A stretch of DNA of 64,000 bases from Clostridiaceae bacterium DTU079 (GTDB taxonomy: Bacteria > Bacillota > Clostridia > Acetivibrionales > Acetivibrionaceae): the NCBI GenBank assembly GCA_001512505.1, contig LFSC01000056.1, positions 8,160 to 72,159 of the forward strand, in the 5' to 3' direction. The position numbers and the translations under genes were made by a program. Positions 25,992 to 35,392 of this stretch are shown one piece after another; the first letter of the stretch is position 1; every line of letters starts with the position of its first letter. The notes under the pieces are model-generated. The model was not told where the DNA came from. It worked only from the letters and a program-made list of their open reading frames with translations, and did not search any database.

Positions 25992-26525
25992 TCACAGTTC
26001 CAAAAAATATTCCTTGCAGTCAAATTCCTTGCTTCCACTGAATTTAGCATATTTGTTTTCCTTTTGATATACAAAACCCTGTTTTTGCAAAACCCGGCCC
26101 GATGCAGGATTATCCTTTGCATGTTTTGCATATAACATCTTCAACCCTAACTCCTCTTTTGCAAAAGCTATAATTCTTTTTACCGCTTCCGATGTAATAC
26201 CCTGTCCCCAGTATTGGCGCATAATGATATATCCTATTTCAAACATATTGTACAGCGTATTGTAGCAAATACCTCCCGAGCCAATCAAGCTTCGTGTATT
26301 CTTTAATTCAAATCCCCATGTATAATTCTCATCACTTTCAATTGCTTCTTCTTCAGCGCTCAACCACCGCTCTGTATCATTTATACTGGTATGTACATCC
26401 CATTGCATATATTTTACCGTCTCCGGGTCACTGCTCCAGCTTTTGAAAATATGCTCCGCATCCTCAAGCTTTAAAGGTCTCAACAATAATCTTTCCGTTT
26501 GAAGTATAGGTGTTTTCATATTCAT
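25992..26525 (-). CDS. GNAT acetyltransferase, RimJ/RimL type
   Basis: A 177-residue acetyltransferase. TERLLLRPLKLEDAEHIFK is the usual start of the RimJ/RimL group. The acetyl-CoA loop is RQYWGQGITSEAVKRII (RxxGxG/A form), followed by AKHAKDNPASGRVLQKQGF. The group acetylates N-termini of ribosomal proteins, or antibiotics and small amines; the substrate is not predictable here. The ATG at 26525 is chosen for the AAAGGA upstream; the track start at 26609 has no such support. Confidence 0.8.
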   Translation of the reverse strand: MNMKTPILQTERLLLRPLKLEDAEHIFKSWSSDPETVKYMQWDVHTSINDTERWLSAEEEAIESDENYTWGFELKNTRSLIGSGGICYNTLYNMFEIGYIIMRQYWGQGITSEAVKRIIAFAKEELGLKMLYAKHAKDNPASGRVLQKQGFVYQKENKYAKFSGSKEFDCKEYFLEL

Positions 26526-26727
26526 ACCAGTCCTTTCGATAATAAATTCATAATAGTCCAAAAATTTTTCTATATATTTATAAGCAGGAAGTGAACCGAT
26601 TATTAACAAAAATAAGATTCAAAACTTCAATCATCTTCTATCCCTTGTCTGTCACAAAGTCAATTCCGAATTAAACATATCTTTTGGCTGCATCTTTTAA
26701 ATACCTGTCGGTAAATATGTACTTTTA

Positions 26728-26850
26728 TCAATCCAATTCACTAAAGAATTCTATCAATTTGATAAACATGAAAATACCTATCGCAAATGCTATTATTATA
26801 AAAATAATCAGCATAATGCCCAATACAATAAAAGCTATTCCAAAACCCAT
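26728..26850 (-). CDS. 40-residue single-span membrane protein
   Basis: A frame below the ORF-track cut-off: ATG at 26850, TGA at 26728-26730. It encodes one long hydrophobic helix (GIAFIVLGIMLIIFIIIAFA) followed by a short charged tail with FIKLIEFFSELD. It overlaps the end of the next small membrane protein gene by 16 bases, so the two are probably translated as a pair. The ribosome binding site is weak. Function unknown. Confidence 0.45.
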   Translation of the reverse strand: MGFGIAFIVLGIMLIIFIIIAFAIGIFMFIKLIEFFSELD

Positions 26851-27074
26851 GATAATCTCTGTTTTTTTTCCTTTTTATTGTTAATATTATTGGGAGAATT
26901 AATACTTGTAATATCCGTATTAGAAATAATCGTTTGATTATTTATTTCCCGGTTATTCTTTTTGCTTATTACCCCATATATGCAAAAAGCAATTCCTATT
27001 AGCGTTAATATTACGGCAATTTCAAAACCATGATCGAGAATTATATTTACTATAATGTGATATAATTCTGTCAC
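26835..27074 (-). CDS. Small membrane protein, unknown
   Basis: A 79-residue protein with one membrane helix (IAVILTLIGIAFCIYGVI) and a polar, Asn/Ser/Lys-rich cytoplasmic tail. The GTG at 27074 is preferred over the track start because AGGGGG lies 9 bases upstream; a TTG one codon earlier is equally possible. It precedes and overlaps the 40-residue membrane protein. No family recognised. Confidence 0.5.
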   Translation of the reverse strand: MTELYHIIVNIILDHGFEIAVILTLIGIAFCIYGVISKKNNREINNQTIISNTDITSINSPNNINNKKEKKQRLSWVLE

Positions 27075-27367
27075 CAATACATTCCCCCTTATTCTCAACC
27101 TTGAATACTGTAAAAAGCAAACAATAAAAAGCAGCTCAAAATGTCTTAATCCAAACCATTACATAGATAGGCACAAAGAAATATTATGCATTATTAAATA
27201 AGGATGAAGAATTATCAATTTTATTGGATAATTTGCTCTTTATTTTATCAGATTTTGCCTATTTACGTCTACCGTTTTTCGAAAATAAAGTAAAAAAATT
27301 CTCTCAACATGATTTAGAAAACTGAAAAACTTTATATAAAGAATAATTTTGAAATACTCAATAAACC

Positions 27368-27397
27368 TTGACATATGACTGTTTACAAAAGTAAAAT
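27368..27397 (+). promoter_or_regulatory. Promoter of the glycosyltransferase gene
   Basis: TTGACA, an 18-base spacer and TAAAAT, 59 bases upstream of the glycosyltransferase ATG. The rest of the AT-rich gap 27075-27455 shows no other feature. Confidence 0.6.
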
Positions 27398-27455
27398 GTA
27401 CAATGTAAGTATGCATAAAATATAAAATACACAAATGATGATTAAAGGAGAAGCT

Positions 27456-28757
27456 ATGATATCCAAATTTATCGAATACATTAAAAAAAATAAATACTTG
27501 ATTTTAATAGCTATAGGCGTTATATTGAGGCTTATCTGGATTTTTGCCATGCCCACTTACCCCGAAACCGATTTTATGTGGTATCATGTAAAAGGTGTAG
27601 AGCTTTCGCAGGGCAAAGGCTTTTTATACGGTTATTATCCCTATTATACGGGAATTCCCGGTATGCCTACCGCTTTCAGACCGATAGGCTACCCCGGAAC
27701 TCTGGCAGTACTTTATTTTATATTCGGCTCAAGCTTTTTCGGTATTGAGTTTATGGTGGCAAAGCTTTTTAACATTGTTTTATCGACACTTATTATGTTT
27801 TTGACATTCAAGCTGGCCAAACAATTTTTCGGAAAGAAAATTGCATATTTTACTCTGTTTATTTATGCTCTATCTCCGCTGGCAATCACCTATAACAGCA
27901 TTATTTGCTCCGAATTATTGTTTTCGGCAGTCTTAATGCTTTCAATCTATTTGTACTTTAACAAAAACAATCCTATTGTTATCGGTCTTTTAATCGGTTA
28001 TTTAACCCTGATAAGACCTATTGGCGTTTTCATTCCGGTAATTTTCGTGCTTTATGAATTCATAAAAAAAGATGTGAATTTAAAGCAAAAAATAAAATAT
28101 ATAGTATCTTTCGGCGTGTCAGTGGCCTTGGTCATAACACCGTGGATTATTCGAAATTATTTTGCCTTCGGAGAGTTTGTCTTTTCCACCAACGGAGGCT
28201 ATGTATTTTACGTAAACAACAACGACTATGCCATCGGTTCATGGAGTGACCCTTTTAAATATCCCGACAGCCCAATGCTTAAGTATAAAGTGGGCGACGG
28301 CTTTGATGAAATGGCCGTCAACAAGCACGGAAAGGAACTTGCCAAGCAATGGATAAAAGAAAATCCCAAAAGGTTTATAGAATTGGCCTTTTTACGTATT
28401 GCCAATTCCTATTGGTATAAAACCGACGATATAATGTGGTCTCTAACCATAGGCATAAACCAGTGGCATCCTATAACCTCAAAGGCCGTTAAGCTCGAAA
28501 AGTTACTGTATAGACCTTTCTATATTGTTCTTTTTATCTTCATACTATATGCAATTATAAGGTTTATACGCCAAAGGAAAATAGATTTTACCACCTTTAT
28601 TCTTCTTATTTTCCTATATTTTAACGCCATGATGTTTGTGCTTGAAGGGAATTCCCGGTACGTATTCCCTCTTCACCCTATTTACTCCATGGGTGTTGCA
28701 TTTATTATGTTTAGCGTTTTGAAGCTTTTATTTCCCGATAAATTGTCGGAAAACTAA
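27456..28757 (+). CDS. Membrane glycosyltransferase, GT39/ArnT-like
   Basis: A 433-residue multi-span protein with about ten hydrophobic helices. The first extracytoplasmic loop carries PETDFMWYHVKGVELSQGKG, with the acidic residue pair expected at the active site of GT-C enzymes of the PMT/ArnT type, and ends in FRPIGYPGTLAVLYFIFGSS. Such enzymes use polyprenyl-phosphate sugars to modify proteins or lipids outside the membrane. The ATG at 27456 has AAAGGAG 5 bases upstream. Acceptor unknown. Confidence 0.75.
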   Translation: MISKFIEYIKKNKYLILIAIGVILRLIWIFAMPTYPETDFMWYHVKGVELSQGKGFLYGYYPYYTGIPGMPTAFRPIGYPGTLAVLYFIFGSSFFGIEFMVAKLFNIVLSTLIMFLTFKLAKQFFGKKIAYFTLFIYALSPLAITYNSIICSELLFSAVLMLSIYLYFNKNNPIVIGLLIGYLTLIRPIGVFIPVIFVLYEFIKKDVNLKQKIKYIVSFGVSVALVITPWIIRNYFAFGEFVFSTNGGYVFYVNNNDYAIGSWSDPFKYPDSPMLKYKVGDGFDEMAVNKHGKELAKQWIKENPKRFIELAFLRIANSYWYKTDDIMWSLTIGINQWHPITSKAVKLEKLLYRPFYIVLFIFILYAIIRFIRQRKIDFTTFILLIFLYFNAMMFVLEGNSRYVFPLHPIYSMGVAFIMFSVLKLLFPDKLSEN

Positions 28758-28823
28758 AAGATTAAAATGAAGAATCAGGCTTTTCAGCCTTTTATAAATA
28801 ATACGAAAGGAACGATGTTTTAA

Positions 28824-29921
28824 ATGAAACTTGGAATAGTTGGACTGCCTAATGTTGGTAAGAGCACTCTTTTTAATGCAATAACAAAAGCCGGTGCAGA
28901 GTCGGCAAACTACCCCTTCTGCACCATTGAACCCAATGTAGGAATCGTAGCGGTACCGGATGAAAGATTGAATAAACTTGCCGAGATGTACAACCCGGAA
29001 AAGATAACGCCTACAACAATTGAATTTGTCGATATAGCCGGTCTTGTGAAGGGAGCAAGTAAAGGAGAAGGACTGGGAAATAAATTTCTGTCCCATATAA
29101 GAGAGGTTGACGCCATTGTACATGTGGTCCGTTGCTTTGAAGACAGCAATATTGTTCATGTGGAAGGTTCTGTGGGCCCTGTTCGAGACATTGAAACTAT
29201 AGAAATGGAATTGATCCTTGCAGATATGGAAGTAATGGAGAAAAGAATGGACAAGACCCGTAAGATGCTCAAGTCCGGAGATAAAAAATTTCAGGCGGAA
29301 TTGGAGTTTTATGAAAGAATCATGAAAACCCTTGAAGAAGGAAAGCCGGTACGTACTTTGAATATCTCCGATGAGGAAGAGAAAAAACTATTTGACCAGC
29401 TCTTTTTATTGACTTCAAAGCCTGTTTTATATGCTGCCAATGTTGCTGAGGAAGACTTAAGCTCCAAAGAACCCAATCCTTACTTAAAGGAGCTTATGGA
29501 TTATGCAAAAAAGGAAGGCTCCGAAGTAATGGTTATTTGTGCAAAGATTGAAGAGGAAATAGCCCAATTGGACGACGATGAAAAAGCCGAGTTCTTATCG
29601 GAATTGGGATTAACCGAATCCGGACTTGACAGGTTAATTAAAGCAAGCTATAAGCTTCTCGGACTTATAAGCTTCCTTACTGCCGGACCCCAGGAGGTAA
29701 GAGCGTGGACCATAGTCAACGGAACAAAGGCACCCCAGGCTGCCGGTAAAATCCACTCCGACTTTGAAAGAGGCTTTATCCGGGCAGAGGTTGTTGCCTA
29801 TGACGACCTAATCAAACTGGGTTCATATAATCTTGCAAAAGAGAAAGGCCTCGTTCGCTCTGAAGGCAAGGACTATGTTATGAAGGACGGAGATGTTACC
29901 CTGTTCCGTTTTAATGTATGA
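28824..29921 (+). CDS. ychF: Ribosome-binding ATPase YchF
   Basis: A 365-residue Obg-family P-loop ATPase. G1 is [14 protein letters not shown], the G3 region [20 protein letters not shown], and the G4 motif is NVAE instead of NKxD, the change that gives ATP over GTP preference. A coiled-coil arm (about residues 130-200) and the C-terminal TGS domain ([21 protein letters not shown]) complete the family pattern. It binds ribosomes and is tied to oxidative stress in other bacteria. GAAAGGA lies upstream of the ATG. Confidence 0.95.
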   Translation: MKLGIVGLPNVGKSTLFNAITKAGAESANYPFCTIEPNVGIVAVPDERLNKLAEMYNPEKITPTTIEFVDIAGLVKGASKGEGLGNKFLSHIREVDAIVHVVRCFEDSNIVHVEGSVGPVRDIETIEMELILADMEVMEKRMDKTRKMLKSGDKKFQAELEFYERIMKTLEEGKPVRTLNISDEEEKKLFDQLFLLTSKPVLYAANVAEEDLSSKEPNPYLKELMDYAKKEGSEVMVICAKIEEEIAQLDDDEKAEFLSELGLTESGLDRLIKASYKLLGLISFLTAGPQEVRAWTIVNGTKAPQAAGKIHSDFERGFIRAEVVAYDDLIKLGSYNLAKEKGLVRSEGKDYVMKDGDVTLFRFNV

Positions 29922-29938
29922 TTTTAAAGTAAATTAAG

Positions 29939-29972
29939 TAAAGCTCCATGACTTTAGGTCGTGGAGCTTTAA
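29939..29972 (+). terminator. Terminator of ychF
   Basis: AAAGCTCCATGAC and GTCGTGGAGCTTT form a 13-bp stem (one G-T pair) and are followed by a T-rich stretch. It may also serve the converging cheW gene. Confidence 0.75.
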
Positions 29973-30014
29973 ATATTTCGCTATACTCTTTTAAATATCT
30001 CTATGCTTTTTCGC

Positions 30015-30524
30015 CTAATCTTCTTTTTTTTCGTCCGACGTGCTGTCATCCTCACTACCTTCACCACAGATTCCTTCACTGTCTTCCAACTCTTCCAGCT
30101 CACTATCGGTGAGTACAATGCTAAGATCCAGTATTGAAATCAGCTTATCGCCCTTTTTCCCCACACATTTAAGATAATCGTTATATACCTTCCTGATAAG
30201 GTCCGGAGTTTCTTCTATATCTTCTGAAGACAAGCTTATTATTTCATAAACATCATTCACCAAGAAGCCTATAAATTTACCATCAATATGAGTAATTATT
30301 ACCTTGGTTTTCTTTGTTATTTCGGTATCTCCCAGCCTGAACCTTTTATTAAGGTTAACAATGGGAACCACATTGCCTCTAAGGTTAATTACCCCTTCAA
30401 TAAACTTAGGCATCTTCGGCATTTTTGTAACTTCCTCGTATTTAACAATCTCTTTAACCTGGGAGGTATCTACCCCGCAAATTCCGTCATTAAGACTGAA
30501 TACTACTATTTGCATGCCTTCCAT
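30015..30524 (-). CDS. cheW: Chemotaxis coupling protein CheW
   Basis: A 169-residue CheW-domain protein that links chemoreceptors to the CheA kinase. The family blocks VVFSLNDGICGVDTSQVKEI, FIEGVINLRGNVVPIVNLN and the later VGFLVNDVYEIISL are visible. The C-terminus is an acidic tail of about 30 residues (EELEDSEGICGEGSEDD), longer than in a minimal CheW. The ATG at 30524 has AAGGAGGTTG upstream; the track start at 30575 does not. The gene stands alone, away from other che genes. Confidence 0.9.
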   Translation of the reverse strand: MEGMQIVVFSLNDGICGVDTSQVKEIVKYEEVTKMPKMPKFIEGVINLRGNVVPIVNLNKRFRLGDTEITKKTKVIITHIDGKFIGFLVNDVYEIISLSSEDIEETPDLIRKVYNDYLKCVGKKGDKLISILDLSIVLTDSELEELEDSEGICGEGSEDDSTSDEKKED

Positions 30525-30794
30525 TAATACAACCTCCTTATAGTGAGTTTTCTGCATATATGTGGTTATTCTCAACGGATCACCGATGACAATGCTCTTT
30601 ATCGGGTTTTACTGAACTCTTTGTGCTTCTTCCAGTTGTCGGAAAGTTGCTTTTAGAAGAGAAGTTTACTATAACTTATATATTAAACTAAAAATTCAAA
30701 ATTTACAACCTAATTTAAGAATATTTTTTGAGATATCTGCTTTTCTTTACATTTAAGCTTTTTTTGTTTAATCCACCTTATTTTAAAAAAATTA

Positions 30795-30824
30795 TTGACT
30801 TCACATATTTTTGCATGTTAAAAT
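30795..30824 (+). promoter_or_regulatory. Promoter of the T-box/aroF transcript
   Basis: TTGACT, an 18-base spacer and TAAAAT, about 55 bases upstream of the T-box leader. Confidence 0.6.
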
Positions 30825-30880
30825 AGTTAAAAATATAATATTCTTGTGAAATTTGAAAAAAGGTTTTATTACTTCAAAAG

Positions 30881-31156
30881 CAATGATGAGGTAAAGTAGG
30901 TTATTCAAGCTTTTTCAGCGAGCCGGGGAGGGTGTAAGCCCGGTAAAGGGAGTATAATTGAAGTTCACCTCTGAGCTGTTGGCTGAAAAGTAGTGTTTAC
31001 TAAAGTAGGCTTAACCGGAGCTTTCACCGTTAAAAGAAAGGTTGTATCGGATGCTTTTAAGTATTCCCGTACAATAATGAGTGGGCATTATGCCAATTTG
31101 GGTGGTAACGCGTGGATTCAACTCCTCGTCCCTTAGTCAGGGATGAGGGGTTTTTA
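30881..31156 (+). promoter_or_regulatory. T-box leader, probably tRNA-Phe specific
   Basis: The conserved T-box sequence TTTGGGTGGTAACGCG lies at 31097-31112. It is followed by a terminator stem (CTCCTCGTCCCT/AGGGATGAGGGG) and a T run. Upstream, Stem I closes with TTTTCAGC/GCTGAAAA, and the specifier position before ACCTCTGAGCTG reads TTC (30964-30966), a Phe codon. Uncharged tRNA-Phe would pair with UUC and switch the terminator off, turning on aroF. The specifier call follows the usual spacing but I cannot fold the RNA. Confidence 0.88.
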
Positions 31157-31238
31157 TTTTACATGATTTTACTAAAGGAATTTTGCAAAGCTTAAATTTT
31201 AACTATTACTAAATTTTAATTAAAAGGGGGATATTATT

Positions 31239-32252
31239 ATGATTATTGTTATGAGTCAAAATGCAACCAAGGAACAAATTGAAAACGTTGAGAAAGCTTT
31301 AACTGACTTGGGTTTCAAGACACATCCCATCGTTGGTGATGTAAAAACTGTAATCGGTGCAATCGGTGATAAGAGACACCTGAACACCAATTATATTTCC
31401 ACCATGCCGGGAGTTGAAAACATTGTCCCAATAATGAAACCTTATAAGCTCGCGGGCAAGGAACTTCAAAAAAATCCTACAATCGTACAAGTGGGGGATG
31501 TTAAAATAGGCGGCACAGAAGTGGTGGTTATGGCCGGCCCCTGTGCAATTGAAAACTTGGAAACCTATTTAGAAACCGCAGAAAAGGTAAAACAGGCCGG
31601 AGCAAAAATATTGCGCGGCGGAGCTTTCAAGCCCCGTACATCTCCTTATGCATTCCAAGGCTTGGAGGAAGACGGCCTGAAAATAATGGCTGCCGCAAGA
31701 GAAACCACCGGACTCAAGCTTGTCACCGAAGTTGTTGACACAAGGGATGTTGAGCTTGTGGCATCCTATACCGACATTATTCAAATCGGAGCAAGAAATA
31801 TGCAAAACTTCAGGCTTCTTAAAGAAGTGGGAATGTACCAAAAACCGGTACTCTTAAAAAGAGGTGTTGCAGCTACCATCGAAGAGTGGCTAATGGCGGC
31901 AGAATACATCATTTCAGAGGGAAATCCGAATGTTATTCTGTGCGAACGGGGTATTCGAACCTATGAAACCGCCACCAGAAACACAATTGATATGAGTGCC
32001 ATACCCGTCATAAAAGAACTGTCCCACCTCCCTATTATTCTTGATCCCAGCCATGCAGCGGGAACTTGGAAGTATGTTAATGCCTTATCCAAAGGCGCAA
32101 TAGCAACAGGGGCGGACGGACTTATTATTGAAGTACACTCGTCACCGGATGCTGCCCTGTGTGACGGTCCGCAATCATTGCTGCCTTCCAAGTTTGAACA
32201 GCTGATGAAGGAGCTTGCCCCGGTGGCAGAAGCAGTGGGAAGAACCCTGTAG
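31239..32252 (+). CDS. aroF: 3-deoxy-7-phosphoheptulonate (DAHP) synthase, type I-beta
   Basis: A 337-residue enzyme that condenses phosphoenolpyruvate and erythrose 4-phosphate, the first step of the shikimate pathway. Residues 1-70 form the ferredoxin-like N-terminal domain of Thermotoga-type enzymes, which gives feedback control by Tyr/Phe. The catalytic TIM barrel includes [49 protein letters not shown] and DPSHAAGTW. No chorismate mutase domain is fused. It is controlled by the T-box upstream. Confidence 0.95.
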   Translation: MIIVMSQNATKEQIENVEKALTDLGFKTHPIVGDVKTVIGAIGDKRHLNTNYISTMPGVENIVPIMKPYKLAGKELQKNPTIVQVGDVKIGGTEVVVMAGPCAIENLETYLETAEKVKQAGAKILRGGAFKPRTSPYAFQGLEEDGLKIMAAARETTGLKLVTEVVDTRDVELVASYTDIIQIGARNMQNFRLLKEVGMYQKPVLLKRGVAATIEEWLMAAEYIISEGNPNVILCERGIRTYETATRNTIDMSAIPVIKELSHLPIILDPSHAAGTWKYVNALSKGAIATGADGLIIEVHSSPDAALCDGPQSLLPSKFEQLMKELAPVAEAVGRTL

Positions 32253-32303
32253 GCAAAAATGTATCTAAGGAATGGTTTCTTCATCTTATGTGCCTATAAA
32301 ATT

Positions 32304-32356
32304 AAGCGGAGAAAAATATACCATAAACTTTGGGTATACTTTGCTCCGCTTTTTTA
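32304..32356. terminator. Bidirectional terminator between aroF and the GGDEF gene
   Basis: AAGCGGAG and CTCCGCTT enclose a second inner stem (TATACC/GGTATA), with a T run on the plus strand and A run on the other side. Confidence 0.75.
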
Positions 32357-32365
32357 TCACTATAT

Positions 32366-33493
32366 TCAATTTCTCAAATATGAATCAATATCAATCTGTA
32401 CCGCTTCTCTGAGCTTTCCAATTTCATCATAGCTTACAACAATATTCTTTCCGATCTCCTTTGCATAGTAAAGGGCTTGATCTGCATAATCAACAACCTT
32501 TTTAATATCGTCGGAATGCCTCGGGAACTGTGCAACACCACAGCTGACAGTGATCTTCACCTTTTCCTTGCCTTCACCGGTTAGAATCTTTTGGTTTTCC
32601 AGCTGACGACGGATCCTATCCCCTATGCTTTTAGCCTTTTCAAGGTCCAGGTCCCGAATTAGAATCATAAATTCCTCTCCCCCATAACGAATAGGAATAT
32701 CGGTTTTTCTAATGCTCTGCATTATTATTTCCCCAAAAATCGAAAGAAGCTTGTCCCCCCATACATGTCCGTACGTATCATTAAATTTCTTAAAATTATC
32801 TAAATCAAACATCAAAACATTCAAAGGCATCTTAGAATATTCCGAGTAAAGTGCTTCTTCTTCCAGCTTTTGATCAAGACAATGCCTGTTGGCAAGTCCT
32901 GTGAGCTTATCCGTCCTTGCCAGCTTAAACTCTCTTTTGTGCATCTCGTCATATTTCTTAACCTGCATTACCACGACCGCTACTCCGTAAGATGCCAAAA
33001 GTATGTACAAATCCCTTAAGGTAAGCTTTAAAAAGTTTATCTGTTCCAGAGCGTAAGCTTGCGAAACTATTATTGTAAAAGAGTAAAGTGCTATAGTAAA
33101 AATGCTTATGTTAACTATGGCGGTAACATCTTTATTTATGCCAAAATAAGCAATGGTAAAAATCAAAATGATGTAAATATCCGAATCAATGCCTCCAAGA
33201 AATAATGAAAAAGCACATATAAAAAATATATCCAAATAAAACATCAAATTTATTATCTTTTTAATACATCGAGGCCTTTTCATTGAAACCATCACAGTTA
33301 AAAAAATATTATATGTCAATGCCGCAATAAAGGTAAGCCAGAAGCCTGTCGAAAATAGAGGGCAATCGGAAACCACTAAAAACAGAGGAATGACAAACAA
33401 AAGATTAATCCACTTAAAATAAAGATAATCTTTATTAATGCGGATTCCTTTCATTCTTTTAACTTTAATGGATTCATTGATTATATCATTCAT
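32366..33493 (-). CDS. Membrane diguanylate cyclase (GGDEF)
   Basis: A 375-residue protein with about six membrane helices in residues 20-170 and a C-terminal GGDEF domain. It makes cyclic-di-GMP from two GTP. The domain opens DKLTGLANRHCLDQ, has the metal site DLDNFKKFNDTYGH, the active-site loop RYGGEEF, and an intact inhibitory I-site RxxD (RKTD) five residues before it. No EAL domain. The PilZ proteins in this window are natural receptors for its product. GAGGTAA precedes the ATG. Confidence 0.9.
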   Translation of the reverse strand: MNDIINESIKVKRMKGIRINKDYLYFKWINLLFVIPLFLVVSDCPLFSTGFWLTFIAALTYNIFLTVMVSMKRPRCIKKIINLMFYLDIFFICAFSLFLGGIDSDIYIILIFTIAYFGINKDVTAIVNISIFTIALYSFTIIVSQAYALEQINFLKLTLRDLYILLASYGVAVVVMQVKKYDEMHKREFKLARTDKLTGLANRHCLDQKLEEEALYSEYSKMPLNVLMFDLDNFKKFNDTYGHVWGDKLLSIFGEIIMQSIRKTDIPIRYGGEEFMILIRDLDLEKAKSIGDRIRRQLENQKILTGEGKEKVKITVSCGVAQFPRHSDDIKKVVDYADQALYYAKEIGKNIVVSYDEIGKLREAVQIDIDSYLRN

Positions 33494-33745
33494 GGCAATT
33501 ACCTCGAAATGATAAATTTTCCATAAACTAATTCAAATCTTACCTTTACTCATAAATATTTGTCGGATTAATTGGGTTAATATTTTAGGTAATTGCAATT
33601 AATATTTTTGCTAAAGGTATTAGGACTTTTGTACTATATTAAAATGCGAATTTTAAGGCCTTCTAATCATTAACATTAAAGCAATATAGGTATATAATGG
33701 TATTATAGGGTAGTATCCTAACTTTTTAAAAATAGGGTGAGGGTT

Positions 33746-34135
33746 ATGCAAGAACTTCGGAACTGTGAAAGGTGCGGAAAACTATATAGGTCCAATGGTT
33801 TTTACAAATTATGTCCATCATGCTGGGAATTTGACGAATTTGATTTTCGCAGGATCAAGGAATATCTGTCAAATCATCCTGGGGCTAAGATTTTCGAAGT
33901 TTCCACTGCCCTAGATATTTCTGTGGGAAAAATTAAACGCTACCTTAGGGAAAGCAGACTTGAAATAATAGAAAAAGAAAATCGCTTTCTTTTCTGCGAT
34001 AAATGCGGAAAATCCATACGCACAGGTAAATACTGCGATGAATGCTATAGGAGCATGCAAAAAACATTAACAGTCATATATCCCGGAAGTAGACGCACCA
34101 GACGTTCTACCGTTGTTAGCTTTAAATCCGTATAG
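33746..34135 (+). CDS. Flagellar-region zinc-ribbon/HTH protein (YvyF/TIGR03826-like)
   Basis: A 129-residue protein. Two CxxC pairs at each end (CERCG/CPSC and CDKCG/CDEC) look like zinc ribbons and flank a helix-turn-helix (EVSTALDISVGKIKRYLRES). The layout matches the YvyF family found in flagellar gene clusters of Firmicutes (from memory). The ATG at 33746 is used because GGGTGAGGG lies upstream; the track start is a GTG inside that ribosome binding site. It is not beside flagellar genes in this window. Confidence 0.7.
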   Translation: MQELRNCERCGKLYRSNGFYKLCPSCWEFDEFDFRRIKEYLSNHPGAKIFEVSTALDISVGKIKRYLRESRLEIIEKENRFLFCDKCGKSIRTGKYCDECYRSMQKTLTVIYPGSRRTRRSTVVSFKSV

Positions 34136-34167
34136 CTTGTGCTCCTGATAAAATGGCCCTTTAGCCC

Positions 34168-34734
34168 TTACTCATCTTTATCATAAAGCATTTTGTATAT
34201 GGTATAATAGTTTTTAACTTTCTTTACATAAATATCTGTTTCTTTGTAAGGAATCTTGTTAAGGGTTTCTCCCGTTTTGCTGTATCTGCTGTCCTTGAGC
34301 CAGGAATTTACTTTTCCACCCCCGGCATTGTATGAAGCAATAACAAGGTCGTCATCATTAAACTGCCCTTTCAAGTTGTTCAAAAGCCAACACCCGAACT
34401 TTATGTTTGTCTCCGGGTCATACAAAGACTCTATTTCGAAATCCTTTATCCCCATCATTTCAGCAATCCATAATGCCGTATCATCGGTAACCTGCATCAA
34501 GCCCCGCGCATTTTTATGCGAGGTTGCATTAGGGTTAAAGCTGCTTTCAGCCTTAATAATCGAAAAAACCAGATACGGATCCAAGCCGTACTCGTAAGAA
34601 TATTTATAAACATATTCCTCATACTTTAGAGGAAACATTCTATTTACTGCACCTTCAACAACAATAATTATTGTCACCAGCAATACTGTAAGAAACAGTA
34701 TCAGTTTAATATTAATTTTATGCCTTTTTGCCAC
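34168..34734 (-). CDS. Membrane-anchored lytic transglycosylase
   Basis: A 188-residue SLT-domain enzyme that cleaves peptidoglycan. A membrane anchor (LILFLTVLLVTIIIVVEGAV) is followed by the catalytic domain with FSIIKAESSFNPNATSHKNA (catalytic Glu in KAESSF), ARGLMQVTDDTA and ASYNAGGGKVNSWL. Related short proteins flank coaE in clostridia (from memory). The start is taken as the GTG at 34734 with AAGGTGG 7 bases upstream; the track start at 34791 lies inside coaE. Confidence 0.85.
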   Translation of the reverse strand: MAKRHKINIKLILFLTVLLVTIIIVVEGAVNRMFPLKYEEYVYKYSYEYGLDPYLVFSIIKAESSFNPNATSHKNARGLMQVTDDTALWIAEMMGIKDFEIESLYDPETNIKFGCWLLNNLKGQFNDDDLVIASYNAGGGKVNSWLKDSRYSKTGETLNKIPYKETDIYVKKVKNYYTIYKMLYDKDE

Positions 34735-34756
34735 TAATATACCACCTTGAATATTT

Positions 34757-35350
34757 TCATTCCAACTCGAATCTTCTGAAATTCTCTTCAACTTCTGCTT
34801 TTAAATCTTCGAAACTTCCGTCATTTTGTATTATTACATCGGCGATGCCGCAATAATAATCATCCCCGGGCTGTGAATTCATTCTTTCAAGAACCTGTTC
34901 ATAGGTTAAACCGCTTCTTTTCATAACTCTGTTAATCCTGGTTTCCTTGTCCGCCAACACAACCCATACCTGGTCTGCCACATCAAGAAAACCGTGCTCT
35001 ACCGGAATTGCGGCATCTATAACAACAACCTTCTCCTTATTTTTATATTCATTAAGCTTATCAATAATTACCCGAACTATATGCTTATGGGTAATATCGT
35101 TTAACTTCTTAAGCTCTTCTTCATCCTGAAAAGCTATAGCTGCAAGCTTTTTTCTGTCAATTTCGCCGTTATCATCGAGAATTTCGTCACCAAAGGAGTC
35201 CACAAGTTCATCATATACCTCATGCCCTTTTTTAGTAATACTTCGATATATGGCATCAGCATCAATTACTGCCGCTCCCATATCGGCTAAAATCTTTGAC
35301 ACCGTACTTTTACCGCTCCCGATTTTTCCGGTAACACCAATTGTTTTCAC
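34757..35350 (-). CDS. coaE: Dephospho-CoA kinase
   Basis: A 197-residue P-loop kinase that phosphorylates dephospho-CoA in the last step of CoA synthesis. GVTGKIGSGKSTVSKIL is the Walker A region, VIDADAI the conserved substrate-binding DAD, and VVIDAAIPVEHGF, VWVVLADKETRINRVMKRSG the lid and base-binding blocks. The GTG at 35350 has GGAAGG 6 bases upstream; the track start is a TTG two codons earlier with no spacing. It follows polA by 42 bases, as in many Firmicutes. Confidence 0.93.
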   Translation of the reverse strand: MKTIGVTGKIGSGKSTVSKILADMGAAVIDADAIYRSITKKGHEVYDELVDSFGDEILDDNGEIDRKKLAAIAFQDEEELKKLNDITHKHIVRVIIDKLNEYKNKEKVVVIDAAIPVEHGFLDVADQVWVVLADKETRINRVMKRSGLTYEQVLERMNSQPGDDYYCGIADVIIQNDGSFEDLKAEVEENFRRFELE

Positions 35351-35392
35351 ATGCAACCTTCCTTTATAGATTATATTTTATCAATAATTTGA

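Noticed and set aside
27240-27434. 64-residue minus-strand ORF
   Set aside because: No ribosome binding site and AT-rich composition. It overlaps the promoter of the plus-strand glycosyltransferase.
30540-30660. Sigma-D-type promoter (CCCGATAA) upstream of cheW
   Set aside because: The -10 resembles the consensus, but no TAAA lies at the right distance upstream.
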